Shown here in pieces: positions 16,761 to 25,717 of a stretch of DNA of 64,000 nt; within the stretch, counting starts at the first letter, position 1; every line of letters begins with the position of its first letter. The notes below the pieces were generated by a model that worked only from the letters and a program-made list of their open reading frames with translations, was not told the DNA's origin and did no database searches. Both the position numbers and the translations under genes were made by a program. The DNA comes from Kribbella soli. Lineage in GTDB: Bacteria; Actinomycetota; Actinomycetes; Propionibacteriales; Kribbellaceae. Where the stretch lies: positions 62,001 through 126,000 of the forward strand of contig NZ_SJJZ01000005.1 in the NCBI RefSeq assembly GCF_004331345.1. Reading direction: 5' to 3'.

Positions 16761-17854
16761 ACCCGTTCCCCGTCCACCAGATAACCGTTGCCTACCGCAA
16801 GAACATCGACGAACCCGGCGGCCGGCTTCCCGCACCGCCGTTCACAACCGGACCAGTGCACCCGCCGCCCACGCCCCACCACTCGAGCCAACTCACCTAG
16901 CATCCTGGTCGCGTCTGCGCGCACATCTGCCAATGCCTTCGCACACCCCGGCTGACCTGCGCAGGCTGTGACACCTTCCCAGATGGAATCGGGTGTGGTC
17001 ACCAGTCCGACCTCTTCCAGGCCGGTGCTACCCGCCGGCACCACAACAGAGCGCCACGGCGTGATCCGAACCTCATCGCCAACCTGCACCAACGCAGCAG
17101 CCTGCTCCTGCATCAAACTCCCCAGCGGAACCGTGACGACCAGCGCGTCTCCATGCACACCAGCAACGACCCGCGTCGTCTCAGTCGGCAGCGCCTCAGT
17201 CGCCTGCAGTCCAAGCCGCTCCAGGACCAGATCCTCACCACGAGCGACCTCAGCGATCCGCCACTCCTGGTCGCGCACTGCCAGGAACGCCTCCGCCGCA
17301 GCCAGCATGAGCTCCGGCACCACGTCCCACTCCACCTGCACACCACGGGTCCCGAGGCTCAGCAGGGCAGTCCGCTCGTCCAGCGCGCGCACAGCCACAT
17401 CTGCTGCCAGCTCGGCCAGATCCCCTCGTCCGTCGTCCAGCGCGAACAGGAACCGTCCCGGCAGGTCAGCCAGCGCAGGGCGGTCGCACAGCGCCCGGTC
17501 CAGGGCAGTGGCTACGGGAAGTACGTCGTACCTCGACTGCTGGTCCAGACCGGAGAGTGGTGACGCCAGGATGTTGCGGACGCGTTCATGGGCGATCGAC
17601 GGCAGCAGACCGGCTGTGAAGAGCCGGTCTGAGAGGTCCTGCGGCCCGTCGGCGTGCAGTCCGCGGAGCTGTACGTTGCCCCGCGAGGTGAGCTCCAGCC
17701 GCCCGTCACCCAGTTCGGCGGCAGCAAGACGCAGTACGTCGAGTTGCGTCGCCGTCAGCCGCCCACCGGGGACTCGTACGCGTGCGAGACCGCCGTCAGC
17801 CGCTTGGTGCACTGCCAGCACACCAGGGCATCGATCGACTTCAGTCCTCGCCAC
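16757..17854 (-). CDS. cobG: Precorrin-3B synthase (oxidative ring contraction)
   Basis: A 365-residue member of the sulphite/nitrite reductase family, from GTG 17854 (VARTEVDRCPGVLAVHQAADGGLARVRVPGG). It oxidises precorrin-3A with O2 to precorrin-3B, the step that marks the aerobic B12 route. Duplicated ferredoxin-like half domains are visible (residues ~10-75 and ~210-270), with the actinobacterial LELTSRGNVQLRGL motif. The 4Fe-4S ligands are the C-x5-C of CAGQPGC and the C-x3-C of SGCERRCGKP. It starts 10 bases after the MFS stop and shares GTGA with cobH. Confidence 0.94.
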   Translation of the reverse strand: MARTEVDRCPGVLAVHQAADGGLARVRVPGGRLTATQLDVLRLAAAELGDGRLELTSRGNVQLRGLHADGPQDLSDRLFTAGLLPSIAHERVRNILASPLSGLDQQSRYDVLPVATALDRALCDRPALADLPGRFLFALDDGRGDLAELAADVAVRALDERTALLSLGTRGVQVEWDVVPELMLAAAEAFLAVRDQEWRIAEVARGEDLVLERLGLQATEALPTETTRVVAGVHGDALVVTVPLGSLMQEQAAALVQVGDEVRITPWRSVVVPAGSTGLEEVGLVTTPDSIWEGVTACAGQPGCAKALADVRADATRMLGELARVVGRGRRVHWSGCERRCGKPAAGFVDVLAVGNGYLVDGERV

Positions 17855-17864
17855 AGCCGTGATG

Positions 17865-19037
17865 CTACGTCCCCGGAACCTGGTGTGTTCTGGCCCACAG
17901 CAGGAACCCGACCGCCAGCAACGCGCACCCACCTCCGGCCACCATCGCCGCCGGTACCGACCACCTGTCCACCACGAGCCCACCGAGCAGGGCCCCGACC
18001 GACAACACCGCCTGGAACGAGGAGGTGAACCACACGGTCGCAGCCTCCCGCGACTCGGGTACGGCCTGCGCGAACATGCTCATCGAGCACACCGGTACGC
18101 CGCCGTACCCGAGGCCCCAGACCACGAGGAGCAGCAACGCTCCCGCCGTACTGCGGCCTGCCACTGGCATGAGGAGGGTCGCTGCGGCAATCAGCGCGGC
18201 ACAGGTGGCGAACGTGGTGAGGAGGTTGCGGGCTGCGCACAGGCCGGCGACGAGGTTGCCGATCAGACCTGCGGCGCCGTAGACGAGCAGGAACAGGCCG
18301 ATGAGCTCAGGACGCACCACCTCGCGCAGGAGCGGCGTGATGTAGGTGTAGGTCGCAAAGTGGGCGGTGACGATCAGACAGGTGACGATGAGGGCGGTCC
18401 GGCTGCTGCGGAAGGCCTTGCGAAGTACTGCGGCGTGGGTGACTTGTAACGGTGGCAGTGGCGACACGGTGGTGCGCAGTGTGACTAGTGCCAGTAGGGC
18501 GAGTACGCCGAGCGCTGCGAACGACGTACGCCAGCCGGCGAGCTCACCGACGAACGTGCCTGCAGGTACGCCGAGCACTGAGCCGAGGGGGACTGCGGAG
18601 AAGATGACGGCTGTCGCCCGGGGCGCCCATCGCTCCGGGACGAGTCGTCCGGCGAGACCTGCGCCGATGGACCAGAAGCCGCCGATCGTCAGGCCGACCA
18701 AGAACCGGGCAACCAGCTCGAGCCAGAAGACCGGTGCGGCTGCCGCGAGGAAGCCTGCGACGGCCAGCAGGACCATGAGGGCACAGAGCATCAGGCGTCG
18801 GTCCAGCCGAGCTGTCGCGAGCGTGACGACCGGTGCGGCGACAGCGGCGACCAGACCGGGCATCGTCATCAGCCAGCCGGTGCGGCCCGGGGTGAGTGCG
18901 AAGTCGGCGCCGATCGGGCTGAGGAGGCCGATCGGGAGGATCTCGGTGGTGACGATCGCGAAGATCCCCAGCGTCACCGCGCCGACCCCGAACCACTGAA
19001 CGGCCCGTGGTGCGGCCTGGGTTGTCAGAACAGTCAT
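17865..19037 (-). CDS. MFS transporter (12 TM)
   Basis: A 390-residue major facilitator from ATG 19037 (MTVLTTQAAPRAVQWFGVGAVTLG), with GGGAG upstream. It resembles the DHA1 AraJ/YdhP-type sugar or drug efflux group: TTEILPIGLLSPIGADFALTPGRTGWLMTMPGLVAAVAAP matches TM1-TM2 of that set, and SAVPLGSVLGVPAGTFVGELAGWR the antiporter motif C region. It lies 10 bases upstream of cobG, so it may be the first gene of the cobalamin operon. Whether it moves a corrinoid or a precursor is unknown. It is divergent from a marR gene, a typical repressor-pump arrangement. Confidence 0.88.
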   Translation of the reverse strand: MTVLTTQAAPRAVQWFGVGAVTLGIFAIVTTEILPIGLLSPIGADFALTPGRTGWLMTMPGLVAAVAAPVVTLATARLDRRLMLCALMVLLAVAGFLAAAAPVFWLELVARFLVGLTIGGFWSIGAGLAGRLVPERWAPRATAVIFSAVPLGSVLGVPAGTFVGELAGWRTSFAALGVLALLALVTLRTTVSPLPPLQVTHAAVLRKAFRSSRTALIVTCLIVTAHFATYTYITPLLREVVRPELIGLFLLVYGAAGLIGNLVAGLCAARNLLTTFATCAALIAAATLLMPVAGRSTAGALLLLVVWGLGYGGVPVCSMSMFAQAVPESREAATVWFTSSFQAVLSVGALLGGLVVDRWSVPAAMVAGGGCALLAVGFLLWARTHQVPGT

Positions 19038-19261
19038 GTCTCCCAGGCAACTGCCCGTGACACCGAGCAGCTCGCGATTTCGCGACACCGCGCTCGGAAC
19101 CCAGCAAGCCGTCGCTTTTCCGCGATGGAGTCCGCAGCTCGACAGGAACTGTGGGGTGGACGGGTAGTGCACCTGAGCGTGAAGGCGTCCGTGCGTACAG
19201 CGTCTCGCCGGTGCTCTACCTGTCGAGCTGCAGATCAGATGAACCACCGGTGCCTGCGGGG

Positions 19262-19298
19262 GATGATCTAGCTTGGGATCATCTGTGGGCGGATCATC
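19262..19298. promoter_or_regulatory. Repeated GATCATC motif upstream of marR
   Basis: GATGATC (19262-19268) and GATCATC (19277-19283) form an inverted repeat, and a third copy GATCATC follows at 19292-19298, just upstream of the marR start. The rest of the 280-base gap 19038-19317 shows no other feature, including no B12-box-like element. This is likely the MarR autoregulatory site, possibly also acting on the divergent MFS-cob operon. Confidence 0.55.
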
Positions 19299-19317
19299 TC
19301 GCGCTACTCTCGGAGGT

Positions 19318-19800
19318 ATGGCGCAGCTTCCGGAACGTACTGTCCCCGACCTCACCGGCTACCTCACGCACGCCGGGCACGTCCTGGAGACGCAGTTGTC
19401 CGCGGCGCTGGCGGAGATCGGCCTGACGCTGCGGATGCAGTGCGTACTGCGGCACGCGCTCGAGGCAGAGCGCACGCAGATACAGATCGCCGAGCTGTCC
19501 TACATGGACAAGACCACGATGGTGGTCACCGTCGACGCGCTCGAGAAGGCCGGGTACGCCGAACGCCGGCCGTCGGCGACCGACCGCCGCGCCCGCATCA
19601 TCGCCGTCACCGACGCCGGCGCCGAGATCGCCGCCGCAGGCCAGCAGATCGTCGACCGCGTCCACGCCGACGCCCTCGAAGCCCTCGCCAGCCCCCAACG
19701 CAAGACCTTCGTCGACGCCGTAACCACCCTCGTCGAGGGCCCCCTCGCCACGCCCGTCACCGCCCAACCGGTCCGCCGCTCCCGCCAGCGCGCAGGCTGA
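19318..19800 (+). CDS. MarR family transcriptional regulator
   Basis: A 160-residue regulator from ATG 19318 (MAQLPERTVPDLTGYLTHAGHVLETQL). The winged helix is visible (TQIQIAELSYMDKTTMVVTVDALEKAGYAERRPSATDRRARIIAVTDAG). GGAGG stands only one base before the ATG, unusually close, so translation may be weak or the transcript leaderless. It is divergent from the MFS-cobG operon, with a GATCATC repeat cluster in between. A GATCATCTGT 10-mer from that cluster recurs upstream of the DHA2 pump at 20870, which hints at a second target. Confidence 0.9.
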   Translation: MAQLPERTVPDLTGYLTHAGHVLETQLSAALAEIGLTLRMQCVLRHALEAERTQIQIAELSYMDKTTMVVTVDALEKAGYAERRPSATDRRARIIAVTDAGAEIAAAGQQIVDRVHADALEALASPQRKTFVDAVTTLVEGPLATPVTAQPVRRSRQRAG

Positions 19801-19801
19801 A

Positions 19802-20746
19802 CTATCCCGGCAGGTACTCCGTCAGCTCCTGCCAGGACAGCTTGCTGTCCTCCGAATCGGCGTGCGGCTCCCGGAACAGCTGGACGTACGACGCGATCTC
19901 GGACAGCACCCACCAGACGTCGAAGAGCTCCAACGCCGCGGCCCGTGGGCTGACCGGACCGGCCTCCGCCTGGTAGGCCGCGAGGACGTCGGTCGGCCCG
20001 CCGAGGACCGCCTTGAGGTCGCGTTCGCGCGGCGCGAGCCGCACGGTCTCCCAGTCGACCAGGCGCATCCGGCCGTGAGCGGTGCGGAGGACATTGGCAC
20101 TGTGCGGCTCGCCGTGCGTCACCACCCAGGGGTCGTCCGACGCCTCGATCTCGCAGACCAGTGCGTCGTACCGCGCGAGCTCGCCGTGAACGTGGTCGAG
20201 CGCGCCGACCAGCCGCAGTCGAGTGAGCTCGGCGTACGGGCCCGTGGACCACGGGCGGTCGAGGTCCGCGAAGAGGGTGTCCCGCGCTGGTATGGCGAAA
20301 TCCCAGCGCTGCAAGGCTTCCGGGACTGATGCCGTGTGGAGCCGGCCGAGGATCCGGGCGATCTGCGCCCGCTCCGCCGGATTGTCCCACCCGCCGTCTT
20401 CGGTGCTCCATCCGCCGAGGTAGGGCAGGACCACCAAGGTCCACCCCGGCAGCACCTCGCGAACCAGCCGACCGGATCGATCCGGCAGCGGTGACACAAC
20501 GAACTCGTAGCCGCGGTCAGCCAGCTCCTTGGTCGTCTGCATGGCCGCCTCGATCACCGGCCCGCCGGTCGAGCCGACCCGATCCGCGGTGACAAACCAG
20601 CGCGGCTCGCCGGCCTCGGAGGCGATCCAGTGGTAACTGCCGAACCCCACCGGCGCGTAGGTCACCTCGGCGGCCTGGAACCCCCACTGCTCGTTCAGGA
20701 TCCCGGCCACCAGGTCTCGCGGGATCTCGGTCGGCTCGTCCCTCAC
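19802..20746 (-). CDS. APH-type phosphotransferase
   Basis: A 314-residue protein-kinase-fold phosphotransferase from GTG 20746. The Brenner motif reads VVTHGEPHSANVL (catalytic Asp replaced by Glu: H-G-E-P-H-x3-N), followed by the metal-binding MRLVDWETVRLAPRERDL. A PxxR-type hinge (GWTLVVLPYLGGW) is also seen. The HGE instead of HGD variant occurs in several uncharacterised APH homologues. Substrates in this family range from aminoglycosides to choline and hydroxyurea, so none is named. It converges with marR with one base between stops. Confidence 0.85.
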   Translation of the reverse strand: MRDEPTEIPRDLVAGILNEQWGFQAAEVTYAPVGFGSYHWIASEAGEPRWFVTADRVGSTGGPVIEAAMQTTKELADRGYEFVVSPLPDRSGRLVREVLPGWTLVVLPYLGGWSTEDGGWDNPAERAQIARILGRLHTASVPEALQRWDFAIPARDTLFADLDRPWSTGPYAELTRLRLVGALDHVHGELARYDALVCEIEASDDPWVVTHGEPHSANVLRTAHGRMRLVDWETVRLAPRERDLKAVLGGPTDVLAAYQAEAGPVSPRAAALELFDVWWVLSEIASYVQLFREPHADSEDSKLSWQELTEYLPG

Positions 20747-20808
20747 CCGGCGACCCTAACCGCGGCCCGGACAGGGGGCAGCTCATTTTCAAGAGTCATC
20801 CGATAAAA

Positions 20809-20835
20809 GATCATCTGTTACAGAACTATCTGTTA
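20809..20835. promoter_or_regulatory. Direct repeats in the DHA2 pump promoter region
   Basis: ATCTGTTA occurs at 20813-20820 and 20828-20835, spaced 15 bases, in an AT-rich stretch that must hold the promoter of the pump at 20870. The first copy is part of GATCATCTGT, a 10-mer shared with the region in front of marR (19277-19286). It is a candidate repressor site. Confidence 0.45.
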
Positions 20836-20869
20836 TGGTCTTTTCAATCAACGGACTGAGGAGAGACCT

Positions 20870-22291
20870 GTGGCTGTGGATGTGGTGGAGTCGGTGGCGG
20901 TTCGGGCGCGGGGGAAGGCGCTCATCGTCCTGTGCGTGATGCAGTTGATGATCATCCTGGACGGGACTGTGGTGACGGTGGCGTTGCCGACGATTCAGGC
21001 GGATCTGGGGTTCTCGCAGGCGGGGCTGGCCTGGGTGATGAACTCGTACCTGATCGCGTTCGCCGGACTGCTTCTGCTGGCGGGGCGGATCGGGGACCTG
21101 ATCGGCAGCAAGCGGGTCTTCATCGCAGGACTGGGCCTGTTCACCGCGGCCTCGTTGTTGTGTGGTGTGGCGACCAGTGCAGAGCTGCTGATCACCGGGC
21201 GGTTCCTGCAGGGCGTCGGCGGGGCACTGGCCTCGGCAGTGATCCTGGGCATGATCGTGAGCCTCTACCCGGCTCCCGGTGAGCAGGCGCGCGCCATGGG
21301 CGTCTACAGCTTCACAGCCGCCAGCGGTGCGTCGATCGGGCTCATCTTCGGTGGTGTGATCACTCAGACCATCGGCTGGCACTGGGCGTTCCTGATCAAC
21401 GTCCCGATCGGTCTGGTCTCACTGGCCTTCGCCGTACGTCTCCTTGCGCACCGACCGGGACTCGGCCTCGCCAACGGCGCCGACGTACTGGGCGCGGTAC
21501 TGGTGACCGCAGGCCTCTCTCTAGGCGTCTACACGATCGTCCAGACCGCAGAACCACAGGCGACGCTGACTCGCACGCTGGTGCTGACTGCTGCGTCGAT
21601 CCTGCTGCTGGCCGCGTTCGTCGTACGCCAGGCGCGGATCAAGAACCCGCTGCTTGCCCTGCGCATCTTCCGTCGCCGTCAACTCACCGTGGCCAACGGC
21701 GTGGTCGTACTGCTCTTCGCAGCGGGCTTCGGCTTCCAGTTCACCACCGCCCTGTACGTGCAGCGCGTACTCGGCTACGACTCGCTGACCACCGGCCTCG
21801 CGTTCCTGCCCGCGCCGCTCATGAACGGGCTGATGTCCCTGTCCCTCGCGCCACGTCTCACCGTCCGCTTCGGCCCACGCAAGATGCTGATCGCCGGACT
21901 GGTCGTCTTCCTGCTGGCGCTGCTGTGGATCAGCCGTGCACCAGTAGACGGCTCGTACGTCGTCAACGTCGGGCCAGTGCTCGCAGTGATGGGTGCCGGC
22001 ATCGGTGTGGCCATCCCTGCGGCGATCATGCTGGCCATGTCCGGTGCGGACGCCAGCGACGCCGGACTGGCCTCAGGACTCAACAACACCGCCCAGCAAG
22101 CCGGTGCAGCCGTCGGCACCGCCGTACTGGCCACGCTGGCCGCATCGACGACCTCACACCGCCTGACCGAAGGCGCTGGTGACCTCCTGTCATTACGCGA
22201 CGGCTACGGCGCCGCCTGGCTCGCAGCTGCCGGATTCGTCCTGGCAGCCCTCCTCCTGTCGATCAGCTTGCTCCGGATCAGACACCGCTGA
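20870..22291 (+). CDS. DHA2-type MFS drug transporter (14 TM)
   Basis: A 473-residue transporter from GTG 20870, with a strong GAGGAGAG site upstream. TM1 carries the DHA2 motif LDGTVVTVALPTIQADLGFS, followed by AWVMNSYLIAFAGLLLLAGRIGDLIGSKRVF (motifs D1 and A) and the antiporter motif GVGGALASAVILGMIVSLYP. This is the EmrB/QacA subfamily of proton-driven export pumps for drugs or antibiotics. The promoter region holds direct repeats, so expression is probably repressed until induced. It is followed 8 bases later by the TMEM175-like gene, and the two may be co-transcribed. Confidence 0.93.
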   Translation: MAVDVVESVAVRARGKALIVLCVMQLMIILDGTVVTVALPTIQADLGFSQAGLAWVMNSYLIAFAGLLLLAGRIGDLIGSKRVFIAGLGLFTAASLLCGVATSAELLITGRFLQGVGGALASAVILGMIVSLYPAPGEQARAMGVYSFTAASGASIGLIFGGVITQTIGWHWAFLINVPIGLVSLAFAVRLLAHRPGLGLANGADVLGAVLVTAGLSLGVYTIVQTAEPQATLTRTLVLTAASILLLAAFVVRQARIKNPLLALRIFRRRQLTVANGVVVLLFAAGFGFQFTTALYVQRVLGYDSLTTGLAFLPAPLMNGLMSLSLAPRLTVRFGPRKMLIAGLVVFLLALLWISRAPVDGSYVVNVGPVLAVMGAGIGVAIPAAIMLAMSGADASDAGLASGLNNTAQQAGAAVGTAVLATLAASTTSHRLTEGAGDLLSLRDGYGAAWLAAAGFVLAALLLSISLLRIRHR

Positions 22292-22299
22292 CGGCTAGT

Positions 22300-22941
22300 G
22301 TGGCGGCCGTGAGTATGTCGAGAGATCCCGACCGCCTGGTTCTGTTCACCGATGCGGTCGTGGCGATCGCCATCACGCTGCTGGTTCTGCCGCTGGTCGA
22401 CCTGGTGCCCGAGGTGAAGGCGGAGGGCGGTGACGCGGTCAGCGTGATCAGTGAGCACCGCCAGGAGATCTTCACGTTCCTGCTGAGCTTCGTGGTGATC
22501 GCGAGCTTCTGGCTGGGGCACCACCGGCTGTTCGAGCACATCCGCGCGTACACCCCGGCCATGATGCGGGTGAACCTGCTGTGGTTGCTCACCATCGTCG
22601 TACTGCCGTTTCCGACCGAGATCATCGGTGCCTTCGAGAGCGACCGCTTCACCGCCGGTGTCTACATCGGCACGATCCTGGCGCTCAGTGTGTGCCAGTC
22701 CGTGCTCACCTGGATGGTCTACGGTCACAAGGAGTTGGAGAGGCCGGACAATCCGGTCGGCAAGCAGGAGCTGGTGAGCTCTCTGATGCTGACCGGATTG
22801 ACCGTGCTCGCCTACCTCTTGGCGTCGCTGGTGCCAGGCGTGCACTTCTACGCGATGCTCCTGCTGCTGTTGTCGCCGATCATCATGCGGGTGTGGAAAG
22901 GCCGCTCCAGAACCCGCACTGATGCTCAGCAGTCAGATTGA
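22300..22941 (+). CDS. TMEM175/DUF1211-like membrane channel protein
   Basis: About 208-213 residues; GTG 22300 or ATG 22315 (SMSRDPDRLVLFTDAVVAIAITLLVLPLVDL) may be the start. The TM1 motif F-T/S-D-A-V-x-A-I-x-I-T-L is the signature of bacterial TMEM175 (DUF1211) potassium channels. About six membrane segments follow, including SFVVIASFWLGHHRLF with the conserved W-x-x-H-H. Bacterial members form tetrameric K+ channels in the cytoplasmic membrane. It overlaps the convergent carboxylesterase gene by 59 bases. Confidence 0.88.
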   Translation: MAAVSMSRDPDRLVLFTDAVVAIAITLLVLPLVDLVPEVKAEGGDAVSVISEHRQEIFTFLLSFVVIASFWLGHHRLFEHIRAYTPAMMRVNLLWLLTIVVLPFPTEIIGAFESDRFTAGVYIGTILALSVCQSVLTWMVYGHKELERPDNPVGKQELVSSLMLTGLTVLAYLLASLVPGVHFYAMLLLLLSPIIMRVWKGRSRTRTDAQQSD

Positions 22942-24436
22942 CTCGCTGGATGCCGCCCTGGTCCGTCGGTGCGAGTGAGAGCCCGTTGACGGCCTTTACG
23001 CCGGCCGGCGACCAGTGCGGCCGGTCCGGTCCGTTCGGGTTGCCGGTCCGCGCGAACGCCGTCCAGTAGTCGATCATCTGGTTCGACAGCTTCTGCTGCG
23101 TCTCCGACATCGGGAAGTCGTTTCCGCCGAGCCGGAACAGGTACGGGAGTTCCATGGCGTGTGCGGCTCCCAGTCCGGGCGCAGCGATCGGGGAGTGCTT
23201 GTCGGCGAACTCGTACGCGTACACAGGGACCTTGCGCGCTGCCTGCTGGTCCGTCGCGACCTGTGTGCACGACCAGATCCGGTCCGTCGTCACAGCACCC
23301 CACGCTGCAGCCGGCGACTCGTAGCGCGACTGCGGGTACTGCCGCAGTACCTGGGCCGTTTTCGACGCGCCGACCATGTTCTTCACCAGCGCCGGGTAGT
23401 CCTTGATATCCCCGAACGCGGCCAGCCAACCGTTGGCTTCGTCATGGTTGTTCCCGGAGATGATCGGCACCCGGTGGAACAGCCCGGCCTTCATCGCCTT
23501 CGCCGGGCTGAACGGTACGACGGGAGTCCCGCCGTACCCGATCTGCGTGAACTGGAGCAGGTCGTCCACCAGTACGTCGGCCTTCATGGCGCGCAGACAT
23601 TCGAGCGTCCTGCAGTGCTTGCTGTCGGCCCACTCCTTGCCGTTCGCCTGCACCCGGCTGACCGGGATCCAGGGGGAGTCAGCGGCCTGACCTGGGTACT
23701 GGCTGTTGTCGGCCCAGTTGAAGGCACACGAGCCGCTCTGCATGATCGCCTTCGCGAACAGACCGGAGGCGGTCGGAGAGGTCAGCTGTGCGCACACGCT
23801 CATTCCGCCGGCGGACTCACCCGCCACCGTGACGTTGCGCGGGTCGCCGCCGAACGCGCCGGCGTTGCGCTGCACCCAGCGCAGGGCAGCCTGCTGGTCC
23901 TGCAGGCCGAACGTGCCGGAGCCCGGCAGGCCCGGGTACCCGAAGAAGCCGAAGATGCCGAGGCGGTAGTTGACCGTGACAACGACCACGTCACCGCGGG
24001 CGGCGAACTTCGACGCCTCGTAGCTGCTGCCGGCGCCGGAGAAGAACCCGCCACCCGGGATCCACACCACGACGGCCCGTGGTTTCGTGGACGGCTTGGC
24101 GGGGGCCGTCACGTTCAGATACAGGCAGTCCTCGGCTGTCGAACCGTCCGGCGCCTCGGAGTTCGCCTGCTGCGCGCACACGCTGCCCGGCTTGGACGCC
24201 CGTACGCCGGTCCACGGCTGCACCGGCTGCGGCGCCTTCCACCGCAACGCGCCGACCGGAGGAGCGGCGTACGGAATCCCGTCGTACACCAGCGCGTCCC
24301 CAACGGTCATGCTAGCCACCAGCCCGCTGTCAATCCGTACAACGTTCTGCTGCGCCGCTTCACCAGGTCCGGCAAGGCCCACCAACAGCCCCACCGGCGC
24401 CAACGCGGCCGCCATACTCACCAAGAGTCTCTTCAT
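22883..24436 (-). CDS. Secreted type-B carboxylesterase
   Basis: A 517-residue alpha/beta hydrolase from ATG 24436 (MKRLLVSMAAALAPVGLL) with a signal peptide of ~28 residues. Type-B landmarks are present: EDCLYLNV (~102-109), the oxyanion-hole run VVVWIPGGGFFSGAGS, and NVTVAGESAGGMSV with the catalytic Ser208. An acidic residue in the NNHDEANGW region and His in AAPGLGAAHAMELPYLF complete the triad. It hydrolyses esters outside the cell; the natural substrate is unknown. The 3' end overlaps TMEM175. cobF lies 56 bases upstream on the same strand. Confidence 0.92.
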   Translation of the reverse strand: MKRLLVSMAAALAPVGLLVGLAGPGEAAQQNVVRIDSGLVASMTVGDALVYDGIPYAAPPVGALRWKAPQPVQPWTGVRASKPGSVCAQQANSEAPDGSTAEDCLYLNVTAPAKPSTKPRAVVVWIPGGGFFSGAGSSYEASKFAARGDVVVVTVNYRLGIFGFFGYPGLPGSGTFGLQDQQAALRWVQRNAGAFGGDPRNVTVAGESAGGMSVCAQLTSPTASGLFAKAIMQSGSCAFNWADNSQYPGQAADSPWIPVSRVQANGKEWADSKHCRTLECLRAMKADVLVDDLLQFTQIGYGGTPVVPFSPAKAMKAGLFHRVPIISGNNHDEANGWLAAFGDIKDYPALVKNMVGASKTAQVLRQYPQSRYESPAAAWGAVTTDRIWSCTQVATDQQAARKVPVYAYEFADKHSPIAAPGLGAAHAMELPYLFRLGGNDFPMSETQQKLSNQMIDYWTAFARTGNPNGPDRPHWSPAGVKAVNGLSLAPTDQGGIQRVNLTAEHQCGFWSGLSTPA

Positions 24437-24492
24437 GCCAGGAGCGTCGCCCACATCACTCCAGCCCGACTTCGGTCCAGCGGCCAGAGCTC

Positions 24493-25257
24493 CTAAGACT
24501 TTGGTCTACGTCTGAGCAGGTAGGTGTCCATGATCCAGCCCTTGCGCTCTCGAGCCTCGGCGCGGACCTTCTCGATCTCAGCCGCGACCTCCCGGAGCGG
24601 ACCGGAGATCAGCAGCTCGTCCGGCGTACCGAGGTAAGCACCCCAGTAGATGTCAGCGTCCTGATCCACGTGCTCGGTGAACGCGGTCTGCGCGTCGAGC
24701 ATCACCACGACATCGTCCACCCCCTCCGGCCACCCCTTCGCGAGCCGGCGGCCGGTGGTGATCTGGATCGGGCGCCCGACCTGGTTCAGCCCGACCCGGT
24801 GCCGCGCGGCCAGCGTCGACACGCTGCTGATCCCGGGAATCACCTCGACCGAGAACGCGAGCTCGCCCCGCGCCAGGATGTCGTCCAGGATCGCCAGCGT
24901 GCTGTCGTACAGCGACGGGTCGCCCCAGACCAGGAACGCCCCCACCTGATCCTCGCCCAGCTCGGTCGCGATCAGGTCCGCGCACACGTCGGCCCGGCGC
25001 CGCCGCCAGTCGTCGACGGCCTCGACGTACGCCGACGTCGTACGATCCCGCTCCGGGTCCTGCCCGACAACGACCCGGTACTCCTTCGACGTCGCATACC
25101 GCCGCAGGATCTCCGACCGCAGATCCACCAGCTCCTGCTTGACCTCGCCCTTGTCCAGCACGAAGAACACGTCGACCCGGTTCAGCGCCGACACGGCCTG
25201 CATCGTCATCTGCTCCGGATCGCCCGCACCGACCCCGACCACCACAATCTCCCGCAT
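24493..25257 (-). CDS. cobF: Precorrin-6A synthase (deacetylating)
   Basis: A 254-residue SAM-dependent methylase that methylates C1 of precorrin-5 and releases acetate in the aerobic B12 pathway. Seen: REIVVVGVGAGDPEQMTMQAVSALNRVDVFFVLDKG, VFLVWGDPSLYDSTL-type loop, EVIPGISSVSTLAARHRVGLNQVGRPIQITTGRR. The family-specific KxELVDLRxEI segment separates it from other Cob methylases. It stands alone here, 6.6 kb from cobG, and borders the degraded tnpB remnant. Confidence 0.95.
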   Translation of the reverse strand: MREIVVVGVGAGDPEQMTMQAVSALNRVDVFFVLDKGEVKQELVDLRSEILRRYATSKEYRVVVGQDPERDRTTSAYVEAVDDWRRRRADVCADLIATELGEDQVGAFLVWGDPSLYDSTLAILDDILARGELAFSVEVIPGISSVSTLAARHRVGLNQVGRPIQITTGRRLAKGWPEGVDDVVVMLDAQTAFTEHVDQDADIYWGAYLGTPDELLISGPLREVAAEIEKVRAEARERKGWIMDTYLLRRRPKS

Positions 25258-25267
25258 GCGCCGCAGC

Positions 25268-25660
25268 CTATTTGACGTGCCCCCTGGGCTGAGGCCCGGG
25301 GATTCCCGTGCAGCTGGTCCGCAGTCGGGGTGCTTCCTGCTTCATCACCATCCGCCGCCCTTCGGGTGGCGTTACGTTGGATTCACAGGCGTTTTGCCTC
25401 TCCGCACGCCCTGCGGCGAGGATGTTGAGCGCGGCGTTGCGGTCCCGATCGTGCAGGACACCGCAGGCCGGGCACACCCACTCTCTCACCTGGAGTGGCA
25501 TGGCCTCGACCCGATACTCGCAGGCGTTGCACGTCTTCGACGACGGCAGCCACCTCGACACTTTCTGGACCGATCTGCCGTACTGGTCGGCCTTCTCCTG
25601 AATGAGCCGGAGAAACTGCGCCCACCCGGCACACCTGGTGTTGGCCCGCAATGTGGTCCA
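25268..25660 (-). pseudogene. tnpB: C-terminal remnant of an IS605-type tnpB
   Basis: About 130 codons match the end of TnpB: AGWAQFLRLIQEKADQYG, WLPSSKTCNAC, then VREWVCPACGVLHDRDRNAALNILAAGRAERQNACES. The CxxC...CxxC zinc ribbon and the RuvC-III Asp (HDRDxNAA) are intact, but the first ~270 residues with RuvC-I and RuvC-II are missing. The frame reads through the right-end hairpin to a TAG at 25268, as usual in IS1341-type elements. The matching N-terminal fragment lies on the same strand at 30755-31120. Confidence 0.85.
25281..25301. repeat. Imperfect hairpin at the right end of the IS605-type remnant
   Basis: CCCC-T-GGGC-TGAG-GCCC-GGGG folds as an 8-bp stem with one bulged T and a four-base loop. 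It lies at the 3' end of the tnpB remnant, where IS200/IS605 elements carry the subterminal hairpin recognised as single strand by TnpA. Confidence 0.65.
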
Positions 25661-25717
25661 CCTCGATCCTGCCTCGGCTGTGTTCGGCGCGATGAAGGAC
25701 GGTTGGGCGCCCACCGC

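Noticed and set aside
19038..19317. Possible cobalamin riboswitch upstream of the MFS-cobG operon
   Set aside because: No B12 box (GCCACTG-like) or long structured leader seen on the minus strand; only MarR-type repeats.
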